Under the pieces are notes generated by a model. The model saw only the letters and a program-made list of their open reading frames with translations. It was not told the origin of the DNA and did no database searches. Positions 8,042 to 16,414 of a DNA stretch of 64,000 nt are shown here, in pieces. Position 1 is the first letter of the stretch. Every line of letters begins with the position of its first letter. The stretch spans positions 248,001-312,000 of the forward strand of contig NZ_CP097253.1 in NCBI RefSeq assembly GCF_023380025.1, read 5' to 3'. The DNA is from Sphingomonas glaciei (lineage in GTDB: Bacteria; Pseudomonadota; Alphaproteobacteria; Sphingomonadales; Sphingomonadaceae). The position numbers and the translations under genes were made by a program.

Positions 8042-8205
8042 GCGCGCCCGCTGGCTGCCGCTGGGTCCGCAGCCAACACAAACTGAACACACTGAGGCTT
8101 GCAATCCCGCCCGGCACCGGGTTAGTCGCTGACCCAGCGAGTGTCAGGAAGCCTTGCTTTTCTGGGCTTTTCCGGGGTGATGTGGTGGTGTGACACTGGC
8201 TTGCA

Positions 8206-8255
8206 CTGTGTTGACATCGCAGGGGTCGCAAGTTCAATCCTTGCCACGCCCACCA
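8206..8255 (+). other. attR-like 3' half of tRNA-Val(GAC)
   Basis: The sequence folds as the 3' part of a tRNA. Anticodon stem CTGTG/CGCAG (8206-8210 and 8218-8222) closes the loop TTGACAT with anticodon GAC. A 5-base variable loop follows, then a perfect T-stem GCAAG/CTTGC around TTCAATC (8228-8244), then CACGCCC, a discriminator A and an encoded CCA (8245-8255). The matching 5' acceptor strand GGGCGTG and the D-arm are absent upstream, so this is not a functional tRNA. It marks the right end of an element integrated through the anticodon-to-3' part of the gene. Confidence 0.85.
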
Positions 8256-8434
8256 TTTTCCCTATCTAGGGCGGCCTAGTTTGTACCAGTGGCCCTTTGT
8301 TCAATTGAACAGGTTGCTGCGTGAAGTTTGGTCTGCAGAGGCCGGCTAACGGCGGAGTGCCGGCCTCCGCGAGTTCTGAATCAGTTCTCACTGCTAGGAC
8401 CGAATGGCTTCCCGGCCGAACCCGCCACCACCGC
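8256..8434. other. non-coding junction between island and bphP
   Basis: No gene seen. It holds a perfect 12-bp palindrome GTTCAATTGAAC at 8299-8310 and a strong hairpin, GAGGCCGGC/GCCGGCCTC (8338-8346 and 8359-8367, 12-base loop). The hairpin lies about 70 bases beyond the bphP stop on the minus strand. It has no T-run on either side, so it is at best a weak terminator or transcript-end stabiliser for the phytochrome operon. Confidence 0.5.
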
Positions 8435-11035
8435 TTAAGCTTGGGCGGCTGGAATCCTTGTTCCGACCAGATCGCTGACCGCGCGCGCGACATTCTCGAG
8501 CGTGTAGGGTTTCTGGACGATGATCTGGTTGCGATGCTCCATCGGCAGCTGCGCCTGTTCGCCATAGCCGGTCGCGAAGAGGAACGGGATGCCGAGTTCC
8601 AACAGCCGGTCGGCGACCGGGAAGCTGTTGCGATCGCCAAGGTTGATGTCGAGCATGGCCAGCGCCGGACGATTGGCGTCGATCGAGTCCAGTGCCGCCT
8701 CGACGGTACCGGCAGTGGCGATGCTGTCCGCCCCGAGGCGCTGCAGGACGTCCTCGGCATCGAGCGCGATGATCAGGCTGTCCTCGACCAGGAGAACGTT
8801 CAGCCCGGTCAGCATGGGTTCCGGCGGCTCGGTCGGATGACCGAGAGAGGGACGGGGATAGCGAATCGGAGCGCCCGAAATCGTCTTCGGCTGCTCCGAC
8901 ACGTGGCGCGCGGGGATCCGGAACGAGGCCTGGAGGCCGGCGGGCGCATAGTCGATCGTGGCGGTACCTCCAAGGTCATAGGGTACCGACTTGCCGATGA
9001 TGGTGGTGCCGAAACCGCGGCGGGTCGGCGCGGTGACGGGCGGACCGTCACGCTCTTCCCATGTCAGGACGAGATCGCCGGCTTCGTTGCGGTCCCACCC
9101 GATCATCACCCGGCCGTCGCCGGACAGGCTGCCATATTTGGTCGAGTTGGTGACGAGTTCGTGCAGCACTAGCGCCATGGTCGAATAGGCCTGCGGATTG
9201 AGCATGACCGGCTCACCGGCGACAGTGATCCGCTCCTGAGGCTCGATATAGGCACGCGCTTCCGCGTCGATCAGGGCGCGCAGGGGAGCCGGGCCCCAAT
9301 GATCGTCGGTGATCTGGTTGTGGGCGCGGGCCAGGGCATGGATCCGGCCGTCCACCACCGCCACGAATTCCTTCACCGCCGGGTCGGAGGGCTGCGACTG
9401 GCGGATAAGTCCGCGGATCACCCCCAAAATGTTGCGAACCCGGTGGTTGAGCTCGGCGATGAGCAGTTCCTGCCGGGCGCTTGCGCGCTGCCGTTCGGCC
9501 GAGGCATCGTCCGCCAGCCGCAGCACCACTTCGATCAGCGTGGCGCGCAGCGTTTCGGCGACCCGCACTTCCGACGGCGAGAAGGGCAGCGAGCGTCCGC
9601 GGACCAGTTCCTGCCACTCGGCGAAACTCTCGCGCGGAGTCAGGCGCGGGCCATTGGGGCCATATTCGACCGGCTTGTGCGGATCGCCGGCCCAGCGCAC
9701 CGAGCGTACCAGCTCGGAACGGAACAGGACGACATAGTCACGCGGCGCACGCGAAATGGGAATGGCGAGCAGGCCGGAGGCGGCCGAGGAAAAAGCCTCG
9801 GCCCCCTCTACGAATGACGAGATCTGATCGGTCGCAAAGACCTTGCCAGATGCGGTTCCGTTGAGCGCCCGGATGATCCTTCGGAAATCGTCGGCCTCGG
9901 GGGTCATGCCCGAAAACGCAAAGCTGCCGTTGATCCACACGCCGACGCCATCGGCGGGGATGGCGTTGGTGAGGATGTCGCCCAGCCAGTCGGGGTCCTT
10001 GAGCAGCGTCTCGTCCGATGCGACGGCGCCGAGCAGCTGGTCTGAGATGTCGCGCGCGCGCCGCTCGTAGAGGACGGTCGCCTGTCGCTCGAAGCTTTCG
10101 AGGCGCATCGAGAACATCTGGGCGAACAGCTCGGTGATCGAGCGGCGCTCGAACGACGGGCAGCGCGGCGAATAATGGTGGCAGGCGAACAGGCCCCACA
10201 ATTTGCCGTCGACCAGGATCGAGATCGACATGGAGGCATCGACGCCCATGTTCTTGAGATATTCGATGTGGATGGGCGACACCGCCCGCAGCGTGGAGAG
10301 CGAGAGGTCGAGCGGCGTGCCATGCTCGTCCAGCGGGGGGACAATCGGCACCGGCTCGGCATTGACGTCGGCGATCACCCGCAGGAGGTTACGTTCGTAG
10401 AGCTTGCGGGCCTGCACCGGAATGTCGCTTGCCGGATAGCGAAGGCCGAGGAACTTGCCGATCCCGCCGCGCACGGCTTCCGCCACCACTTCGCCGGATC
10501 CGTCGGGCGCGAACTTGTAGACCATGACCCGGTCGAACCCGACGAGCGCCCGAACCTGCCGCGCCCCTTCGCGGAAAAAGGTCTGCAGGTCGGGACACTG
10601 GTCGAGGCGCGAGATCATCGAGCGGACCGTGCCGCTGGCGTCGCTCGGCTCACCGGAGGCGGGCTCGCATTCGATGACCACCTGTCCGTTCGAGAAATGG
10701 ATCGAGATGTCGAACGGCTGTCTGCCTTCCACAAGGACGCAGCCGAACATTCGCTCGGTCGCGTCGGGTCCGCGCAGCATCGCTGTCCGATTGCGCAGGT
10801 CATGCATGACCTTGGGCGACAGGAGCTGGGCGAGTGGTTCGCCGATCAACTGTTCGGGCGTGCGACCGAGATACTCGCTGACGTTCGCCGACGCGCGGGC
10901 GACGATCCAGTCGGCGGTTAGGGCCAGCAGGAAACCGACACTCTGGATCGCACCCAAGATGTGGATGGGCTCACGATCACAATTGGTGAGGTCGACACGT
11001 TCGTCGTTAGGCAACGTCAGCAATCCTTCTGACAT
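8435..11035 (-). CDS. bphP: bacteriophytochrome hybrid HWE-type histidine kinase
   Basis: An 866-residue red/far-red photoreceptor kinase. The N-terminal PAS region carries Cys19 (LTNCDREPIHI), the biliverdin-attachment position of bacteriophytochromes. A GAF domain has the PASDIP signature (201-206) near the chromophore, and the PHY domain has the tongue motif PRESF (467-471). The output is an HWE/HisKA_2-type kinase: H box AELNHRVRNILG with His531, N box HELVTNSTKYGSLS (about 625) and the WEE segment (659-661). The protein ends in a receiver domain (about 745-858) with Asp796 as phosphoacceptor and Lys842. No DNA-binding output is present, so signalling must pass to a separate partner, not visible here. 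The start codon overlaps the end of the heme oxygenase gene, which would supply the biliverdin chromophore. Confidence 0.95.
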   Translation of the reverse strand: MSEGLLTLPNDERVDLTNCDREPIHILGAIQSVGFLLALTADWIVARASANVSEYLGRTPEQLIGEPLAQLLSPKVMHDLRNRTAMLRGPDATERMFGCVLVEGRQPFDISIHFSNGQVVIECEPASGEPSDASGTVRSMISRLDQCPDLQTFFREGARQVRALVGFDRVMVYKFAPDGSGEVVAEAVRGGIGKFLGLRYPASDIPVQARKLYERNLLRVIADVNAEPVPIVPPLDEHGTPLDLSLSTLRAVSPIHIEYLKNMGVDASMSISILVDGKLWGLFACHHYSPRCPSFERRSITELFAQMFSMRLESFERQATVLYERRARDISDQLLGAVASDETLLKDPDWLGDILTNAIPADGVGVWINGSFAFSGMTPEADDFRRIIRALNGTASGKVFATDQISSFVEGAEAFSSAASGLLAIPISRAPRDYVVLFRSELVRSVRWAGDPHKPVEYGPNGPRLTPRESFAEWQELVRGRSLPFSPSEVRVAETLRATLIEVVLRLADDASAERQRASARQELLIAELNHRVRNILGVIRGLIRQSQPSDPAVKEFVAVVDGRIHALARAHNQITDDHWGPAPLRALIDAEARAYIEPQERITVAGEPVMLNPQAYSTMALVLHELVTNSTKYGSLSGDGRVMIGWDRNEAGDLVLTWEERDGPPVTAPTRRGFGTTIIGKSVPYDLGGTATIDYAPAGLQASFRIPARHVSEQPKTISGAPIRYPRPSLGHPTEPPEPMLTGLNVLLVEDSLIIALDAEDVLQRLGADSIATAGTVEAALDSIDANRPALAMLDINLGDRNSFPVADRLLELGIPFLFATGYGEQAQLPMEHRNQIIVQKPYTLENVARAVSDLVGTRIPAAQA

Positions 11036-11573
11036 TCATGTGCTGCGCGCTTTGCTCGAACAGGGCGAACAGCGAACGGGCGGATTCGATGGCCTGGTCT
11101 ATCGCAGGGCCTTCGGTGAGTTGCTCGTCGAGCACGGCGACGATTGTCGACCAGGCAGCGGGATAATTGTCGGAGAGGAAAGCGACCGGCAATTCTGCCG
11201 CCACCTCCCGCCGAAGCAATTTGCCCCCGAGGCGGGATCCCTCCAGGACATAGGCCCATCCCAGCATGGCAGGCCCGCCGGTGACCACCGGCACCATCAG
11301 TCCTTCCGGGACCGGTAGGCCGAGATCGATCAGGTCCTGGGCGAGGAGATGGGACCGCCGCCGATGATCCCAGTCGGGAAGCAGCTGGTCGATTCCGGCG
11401 GCTTCGAGGACTTGCTCGGCCGGAAAAAAGGCGGCCGCCTGGGCGAGCAGGAATTGCCCGTAGCCGGCGCGGCTACCGAGATCGACGGCGGAAAAGGCCG
11501 CGTCGACGCGCTCGTGGCAGTCGGCGGTGCCCTGCCGTAGCCGGAAGCGGGCGGAGGAATGACGATCGGGCAC
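11007..11573 (-). CDS. bphO: biliverdin-producing heme oxygenase
   Basis: 188 residues, the usual size of bacterial heme oxygenases. The N-terminal RLRQGTADCHERVD holds the proximal-histidine region, and the distal helix has GWAYVLEGSRLGG, the glycine-rich segment that packs over heme. It opens heme to biliverdin IX-alpha, CO and iron. The start is uncertain: the frame is open to 11762. I chose GTG at 11573 because it gives a family-length N-terminus; an AAAGGAGG further upstream (about 11700) points to TTG/GTG codons that would add about 35 residues. The last 29 bases overlap the bphP start, implying translational coupling of chromophore synthesis to its apoprotein. The 260-base gap up to the dctD stop at 11834 should contain the promoter; I see no clear hexamers. 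Confidence 0.88.
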   Translation of the reverse strand: MPDRHSSARFRLRQGTADCHERVDAAFSAVDLGSRAGYGQFLLAQAAAFFPAEQVLEAAGIDQLLPDWDHRRRSHLLAQDLIDLGLPVPEGLMVPVVTGGPAMLGWAYVLEGSRLGGKLLRREVAAELPVAFLSDNYPAAWSTIVAVLDEQLTEGPAIDQAIESARSLFALFEQSAQHMNVRRIADVA

Positions 11574-11833
11574 TTTATTCCGGCGCGGAAGAGTGGGCGC
11601 TTGCACTATCTGCGAACCAGGCAGAACCGAGCGATCTGCTGGCAAGGAAAGGCGCGCCTCACATTGGACATCGGCCAACACCAAGACGATCAACCCTCCT
11701 TTTGCAAGTGCTACCAGCCAGAATTGCCCAAGGTGGGCCGCAGTCCAGCCACCGCATGTCATTTCGATCAGTACCCTAAGGCCGCCGCGAGTGGCCTGGC
11801 CGTTCCGGGGTGTATCAATTCGCGCCCCGCGGT

Positions 11834-13168
11834 TCAGCGGCGACGAAATTCGGCTGGGACCAGGCCATGGCGGGCCATCTTGTCGTACAGGGTCTTGCGC
11901 GGCAGATCGAGCTGCATCCTCGCTGCTTCCACGTCACCGCCCGCCTCGCTCAGCACCGATCGGATATAGTCCGCCTCGAACCGCGCAACGGCCTCGCGCA
12001 GCCCCTTGTCCTGCGGCAGGGTGCTCCCCGGCGACCCCCCTAGGCCGAGGACGACTTCATCAGCCAGCGACTGCAGTTCGCGGACGTTGCCTGGCCAGCG
12101 GTGAGCGCGCAATCTGGCGCTGAAGTGGTGAGTGATGTCCGGGACCGAGACATTGGCGTTTCGGGCCGCTTCGCGCACAAAGGCTCCGAACAGCGGTAAC
12201 ACGTCTTCGGGCCGGTCCCTAAGCGGGGGCAATTCGATCGTCACACCCTTGAGACGATGGAACAGCGCGCTGCTGAACCTGCCCTCGTCTACGGCCGACG
12301 TCAGAGCAGGGTCGGCGGTTGCGATGATCCTCGCTTCTATCGGGAGAGGAGGCGAGCCCCCCACCGGGGTCGCGCTGTCGCTGTCGAGCAGTTGCAGGAT
12401 GGGTGGCTGTAGTTCGGCCGGAAGCCGCTCGATACGATCGAGCACGACCGTCCCGCCTCCCGCTCGGCGAAGCATTCCAGTGCGCGGCAGTGTCGCGCCC
12501 GGAACCGCACCGCTGACGCAGCCGAACAGGTGCACACCCAGATCGCGCGCCGGAAGTCCGCCGCAATCGACGGTGATGCAAGGCTGCTCTGATCGCCGCG
12601 ACATACCGTGCAAAAGCGCGGCGCATCGGCTTTTTCCGGTACCCGTCTCGCCGAGCAGCAAGACGTGTCGGTCGGTCGCCGCAATCTGCCCCAGCGCGGC
12701 GCGGACACGCGCAATGATGTCCGAAGTGCCGAGCAATTCCTTGCCGTGCCCGTCGCCTGCACCCGCCCGAAGTGTCCGATTTTCCAGGGCCAGCGCACGT
12801 TTCTCTAGGGCTCTGCGAACGGTCGAGAGAAGCTGGTCGGTGCTGAACGGCTTGGGCAGAAAGTCGTAGGCGCCGCGACGCATCAGATCCACGGCCGTGT
12901 GCACATCCCCATGCCCGGTGATCACCACCACGGGCAGATCGGGGTCGAGATCGTGGAGCCGCGCGAACAGGGCCGTTCCATCCAGTCCGGGCATCCGCAG
13001 ATCTGTGATCACCATGCCGGGAAAGTCCCGGGTGATCCGCCTGGCAGCCGCATTGCCGTCGGGAAAGTCGACCACTCTTAAACCGTCAAGCTGGAGCGCC
13101 TGGACCAGCGAGGCCCTCAAATCGTGATCGTCGTCGACCACGGCGACCAGGTTGCAGTCGTAACTCAT
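11834..13168 (-). CDS. dctD: DctD-like NtrC-family response regulator with altered AAA+ motifs
   Basis: 444 residues in the order receiver (Asp56, Lys106), AAA+ domain and Fis-type helix-turn-helix (about 405-437). Walker A is intact (GETGTGKS, 173-180). Two signature elements are not. The sigma-54-contacting GAFTGA loop reads GAVPGA (220-225), losing the essential Thr. Walker B reads VVLDRIERLP (241-250), with Arg245 where the catalytic Glu of DE normally sits. Sensor II (RWPGNVREL) is kept. Known members need the GAFTGA Thr and the Walker B Glu to remodel sigma-54 polymerase, so this protein probably binds DNA and receives phosphate but may not activate sigma-54 promoters. Its start overlaps dctB by four bases, and the pair is divergent from dctA, its expected target. 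Confidence 0.85.
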   Translation of the reverse strand: MSYDCNLVAVVDDDHDLRASLVQALQLDGLRVVDFPDGNAAARRITRDFPGMVITDLRMPGLDGTALFARLHDLDPDLPVVVITGHGDVHTAVDLMRRGAYDFLPKPFSTDQLLSTVRRALEKRALALENRTLRAGAGDGHGKELLGTSDIIARVRAALGQIAATDRHVLLLGETGTGKSRCAALLHGMSRRSEQPCITVDCGGLPARDLGVHLFGCVSGAVPGATLPRTGMLRRAGGGTVVLDRIERLPAELQPPILQLLDSDSATPVGGSPPLPIEARIIATADPALTSAVDEGRFSSALFHRLKGVTIELPPLRDRPEDVLPLFGAFVREAARNANVSVPDITHHFSARLRAHRWPGNVRELQSLADEVVLGLGGSPGSTLPQDKGLREAVARFEADYIRSVLSEAGGDVEAARMQLDLPRKTLYDKMARHGLVPAEFRRR

Positions 13169-14850
13169 CCGGCTCTTCTCAGTTCGATGCAGAAGGTTGT
13201 GCGACCGTCTTCATCGTCGAGCAGCGACAGGCGGCCGCCGAATTCCGACACGATGTCACGGCTGATCAGCAACCCGAGACCAAGCCCATCGGTCTTGGTC
13301 GATGTGAACGGCTGGAACAATTGGCTGCGCACTTCGGGTGGGATAGGCTGGCCATCGTTGCTGACCTTGAGCCGGATCGTCTCCCTGGCGGCAGTCGCCT
13401 CGATCCAGATCCACATGCCATGGCCGCCCGCCTCGAGGGCGTTGCGAACAAGATTGACGAGCACCTGCTCGAGCCTGACCTGTTCGGCCATGACGACAAG
13501 GGCGGGGTCGGCTCGCGGCACCTCGAGAATTGCCTCCCGCCGGCGCAGGGAGTCGCCGAGCAGCAGGGTCAGGCCTTCGATCGCGTCATCCAGCCGGACC
13601 GGCTCGAGCTTGCGTTCCGATCGACGCGAGAAGTTGCGCAATTCGCCGGTAATCCGTCCGAGCCGATGGATCAGCCGTTCGATGTCCGTCATCGCCGCCT
13701 TCGCCTCGTCGAGGCGGGCAGCATCGATCAGCCTGGAGGCGCTGCCCGCGCGCATGCTGATGGCGGCGATCGGCTGGTTGATCTCATGCCCGACGCCGGC
13801 GGCAACCTGACCCAAGAGCGACAGGCGATTGGCCTGTTCGAGCCGGTTCTTCAGTTCTTCCGCCCGCGTCTGTTCTTCTTCGCGGGCCCGCGCAGCCGTA
13901 AGGCGGCGACGCGTGGACAGTCCCAGATAGGCCGCAGCAGTCACTGCCGCCATAAGCGCCATCAACAGGAGAGCGCTGTTCCGCGCGCCCCTCGCTGCCG
14001 CGTCGATGCGGCCCAGCGTCCACATCTGAAAAGGCGGGGTCGCCGGTACGCTGACGCCCAGCAGCCTTTCGCCCCGCCACCGGTCGTCGAGCATGACCTG
14101 CTTGGCGGCATAGTCCGGGTGGATCGTCAGCGGCATATCCTCGACCGGTAGACCTGCCCGGATCGCCACCCGCCGTTCCGGAGCGAGCGGGCGCAAGGAG
14201 CGAAAGCGAAGGCCGGGGCTGCTGGTCACCAGGATCACGCCATCCTGGTCGGTAACGAAGGCCGCCCCGATGGTTCGCGCCCATTCCCGTTCGATCCGAT
14301 CGAATCGGATCTTGACCACCAGCACGCCATTTGCGCCATTGCCGGCGACGATCCTTCGACCCAGGAACAAGCCCGGAATGCGGCTTCGCGTGCCGAGCCC
14401 GAACTGGCTCGACGCGCCTTCGGCCATGGCCTGCGTGAAATAACGTCGAAAGGCGTAATTCTCGCCGACGAAGCTGTCGCGCTGCCGCCAGTTGCTACTG
14501 ACAACCGTCTTGCCCGTGCTGTCCATCAGATAGATGACGGAGGTTTCAAGCCGGGCACTGAGCGTCGCCAGGCGGGCATTCAAGCGCTCGATCGCAAGCG
14601 GCTCGCCCCGTTCGAGTACTCGGCCGACTTCGGGATCGGCGGAGAGGGTGGTGGCGACCAGTTCGAACATGTCGATCTGCCGCGAGAAATTCGCAGCGGC
14701 GAGGGTGGCAACCGTAGTCAGCCGCTGGCGCTCCTGCGCCACGGCCCGATCGACGGCGATGCGCTGCGCAACCCACAGCAGCGCGCCGAACGCCGCCACC
14801 ATCGCAAGCGCCATCAGGATCCGCCGGCGCGCCGTCGAGCCATTCTCCAC
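13165..14850 (-). CDS. dctB: DctB-like C4-dicarboxylate sensor histidine kinase
   Basis: 561 residues: a first membrane segment (about 11-29), a periplasmic domain of about 260 residues with the double-Cache look of DctB sensors, a second membrane segment (about 292-312) and a short coiled-coil linker. The HisKA domain has H box GVGHEINQPIAAI (His355). The HATPase has the G boxes DGLGLGLLISRDIV near the C-terminus. DctB detects succinate, fumarate or malate together with the DctA transporter and phosphorylates DctD. The start is a GTG at 14850. Both its own promoter and that of dctA must lie in the 187 bases between the two start codons. Confidence 0.9.
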   Translation of the reverse strand: MENGSTARRRILMALAMVAAFGALLWVAQRIAVDRAVAQERQRLTTVATLAAANFSRQIDMFELVATTLSADPEVGRVLERGEPLAIERLNARLATLSARLETSVIYLMDSTGKTVVSSNWRQRDSFVGENYAFRRYFTQAMAEGASSQFGLGTRSRIPGLFLGRRIVAGNGANGVLVVKIRFDRIEREWARTIGAAFVTDQDGVILVTSSPGLRFRSLRPLAPERRVAIRAGLPVEDMPLTIHPDYAAKQVMLDDRWRGERLLGVSVPATPPFQMWTLGRIDAAARGARNSALLLMALMAAVTAAAYLGLSTRRRLTAARAREEEQTRAEELKNRLEQANRLSLLGQVAAGVGHEINQPIAAISMRAGSASRLIDAARLDEAKAAMTDIERLIHRLGRITGELRNFSRRSERKLEPVRLDDAIEGLTLLLGDSLRRREAILEVPRADPALVVMAEQVRLEQVLVNLVRNALEAGGHGMWIWIEATAARETIRLKVSNDGQPIPPEVRSQLFQPFTSTKTDGLGLGLLISRDIVSEFGGRLSLLDDEDGRTTFCIELRRAG

Positions 14851-14889
14851 CGGCTCACCCTAGCCGCCCGCGGCACAAGAACCATGATT

Positions 14890-14909
14890 TTGTGCGAAAT
14901 CCCGCACAA
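14890..14909. promoter_or_regulatory. inverted repeat upstream of dctA (candidate DctD binding site)
   Basis: A perfect 7+7 inverted repeat, TTGTGCG-N6-CGCACAA, lies 40 bases from the dctB start and 128 bases from the dctA start. Its shape and GTGCG/CGCAC core resemble upstream activating sites of DctD-type regulators. A further half-site (GGCACAAG) occurs at about 14870-14877. The position would allow control of dctA from upstream and of dctBD from close to its start. Confidence 0.65.
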
Positions 14910-14971
14910 CGGCGAGCGCCTTCCGCAAAAGATGCAATCCTTACAATGGCTTGAGAGGGTCTTGCGCCTCA

Positions 14972-14999
14972 TTGCACCGTCTTCCCGTTGGCATATGCT
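14972..14999 (+). promoter_or_regulatory. possible sigma-70-type promoter for dctA
   Basis: TTGCAC (14972-14977) and TATGCT (14994-14999) are separated by 16 bases, each matching the housekeeping hexamers at four of six positions. I searched the whole dctB-dctA interval for a GG-N10-GC (-24/-12) element and found none. A sigma-70-type promoter with the palindrome about 60 bases upstream is therefore more consistent with the sequence than a sigma-54 promoter. Confidence 0.35.
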
Positions 15000-15037
15000 C
15001 GGGTGGACTCGAGGAGGGGTCCAGTATCGCTATTCCC

Positions 15038-16384
15038 GTGAACACGGTCGCGGCGCCTCACGCCGGGCCGAAAGGTCGACTGATTGGACAATTATACGTC
15101 CAGGTCCTTCTGGGGATTGCCGCCGGGGTGACCGTCGGCATCGTCTGGCCGGCTTTCGGCGCGCAGCTCGAATGGATCGCCAAGTTGTTCGTCAGCCTGG
15201 TCAAGATGATCATCGCGCCCGTCATCTTCCTGACGATCGTGACGGGCATCGGTGCCTTGACCCAAGTATCTGAGGTCGGCCGGGTGGCCGGCCGGGCGAT
15301 GGCCTATTTCTTTGCGGTTTCCAGCCTCGCGCTGGTGATCGGCCTTATCGTCGCCAACATCGTCCAGCCAGGCGCGGGCATGAACGTCGATCCCTCGACG
15401 CTCGATGCGAGCGCGGTCGCCGGCTATGCCACGCAGGCCGAGAAATCGACGATTACCGGCTTCATCCTCGATATCGTACCGACCACTGTACTATCCGCGC
15501 TGACTGACGGCTCGGTGCTCCAGGTGCTGCTCGTCGCGGTGCTGTTCGGAGTCGCGCTGGCAATGGTCGGCGAGGTCGGCAAGCCGGTTCTCGCGTTCGC
15601 TGAATCGCTGTCGATCGTGGTCTTCAAGCTGGTCGCGATCGTGATGCGTATCGCACCGCTCGGCGCCTTTGCAGCCATGGCCTTCACCATCGGCAGATAT
15701 GGCGTCGGTACGCTCCTCAACCTCGGGCAACTGGTCGCGACCTTCTACCTGACGTCAGCCTTTTTCGTGGTGGTCATCCTTGGCCTGATCGCCCGGGCCG
15801 CCGGCTTCTCGCTGTTCGGGCTGCTCCGCTACCTGCGCGAGGAGTTGCTGCTGGTGCTCGGTACCTCCTCTTCGGAGCCGGCGCTGCCCGGCCTGATGAA
15901 CAAGATGGAGCGGGCGGGTGTCGCCAAGCCGGTGGTCGGGATCGTGGTCCCGACCGGCTATTCGTTCAACCTTGACGGCACCAACATCTACATGACGCTG
16001 GCGGCGCTGTTCATCGCCCAGGCGACGGGGGTCGAGCTGTCGTGGGGGCAGCAGTTCGCATTGCTCGGCGTGGCGATGATCAGCTCGAAAGGTGCCGCGG
16101 GGGTGACCGGCGCGGGCTTCATCACCCTGGCCGCGACGCTGTCGATCATGCCCAGCGTGCCGGTCGCCGGGATCGCCCTCATCCTCGGTGTCGACCGCTT
16201 CATGAGCGAGTGCCGGGCGATCACCAATTTCATCGGCAATGCGGTGGCGACCATCGTGATCGCGCGGTGGGAAGGCGACCTCGACAATGACCGCCTGCAA
16301 GCAGTGCTGAAGAATCCGAAGACGACGATCGACGACGATTGGCCCAGCGAGCGCGAGCTCACTCAGTCAGCGCCAATCGACTGA
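15038..16384 (+). CDS. dctA: DctA C4-dicarboxylate/proton symporter
   Basis: 448 residues from a GTG at 15038, the standard length of the DAACS family; the frame is open from 14951 but the upstream part does not resemble the family. A purine-rich GAGGAGGGG lies about 20 bases upstream, unusually far. The N-terminal membrane segments open with [16 protein letters not shown]. Family landmarks are visible: the serine-rich re-entrant loop ([17 protein letters not shown]), the GYSFNLDGT substrate and cation motif, the second hairpin ([14 protein letters not shown]) and [19 protein letters not shown] in the last helices. It imports succinate, fumarate and malate. A TonB receptor gene follows after 30 bases, probably in the same transcript. 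Confidence 0.93.
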   Translation: MNTVAAPHAGPKGRLIGQLYVQVLLGIAAGVTVGIVWPAFGAQLEWIAKLFVSLVKMIIAPVIFLTIVTGIGALTQVSEVGRVAGRAMAYFFAVSSLALVIGLIVANIVQPGAGMNVDPSTLDASAVAGYATQAEKSTITGFILDIVPTTVLSALTDGSVLQVLLVAVLFGVALAMVGEVGKPVLAFAESLSIVVFKLVAIVMRIAPLGAFAAMAFTIGRYGVGTLLNLGQLVATFYLTSAFFVVVILGLIARAAGFSLFGLLRYLREELLLVLGTSSSEPALPGLMNKMERAGVAKPVVGIVVPTGYSFNLDGTNIYMTLAALFIAQATGVELSWGQQFALLGVAMISSKGAAGVTGAGFITLAATLSIMPSVPVAGIALILGVDRFMSECRAITNFIGNAVATIVIARWEGDLDNDRLQAVLKNPKTTIDDDWPSERELTQSAPID

Positions 16385-16414
16385 CGATTTCGACACGATA
16401 ACAGGGAGGAAACA

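Larger units (their letters stand above)
1..8255. mobile_element. right part of a tRNA-Val-integrated genomic island
   Basis: The right border is a 3' half of tRNA-Val(GAC), 8206-8255, lacking any 5' half. This is the expected product when an element integrates into the 3' part of a tRNA gene and restores it at the far end. The intact tRNA and probably a tyrosine integrase should therefore lie left of position 1. Contents fit an accessory element: a serine recombinase, several unrelated nuclease-like genes, a polymerase-like gene and proteins of no clear family. The sequence is visibly less GC-rich than the rest of the window, especially 1-2000 and 6200-6320, with codons (TTA, AGG, ATA) that are rare further right. 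From 2221 to 8041 all genes are on the plus strand and closely spaced. The left end is not visible, so total size is unknown. Confidence 0.75.

Noticed and set aside
8183..8255. Complete tRNA-Val gene
   Set aside because: The 3' half folds perfectly but no GGGCGTG acceptor strand or D-arm is present upstream.
8299..8310. Palindrome GTTCAATTGAAC as part of the attachment site
   Set aside because: It lies 44 bases outside the tRNA remnant and no second copy was seen; too short to interpret.
14851..15037. Sigma-54 promoter for dctA
   Set aside because: Every GG in the interval was checked for GC after ten bases; none fits.
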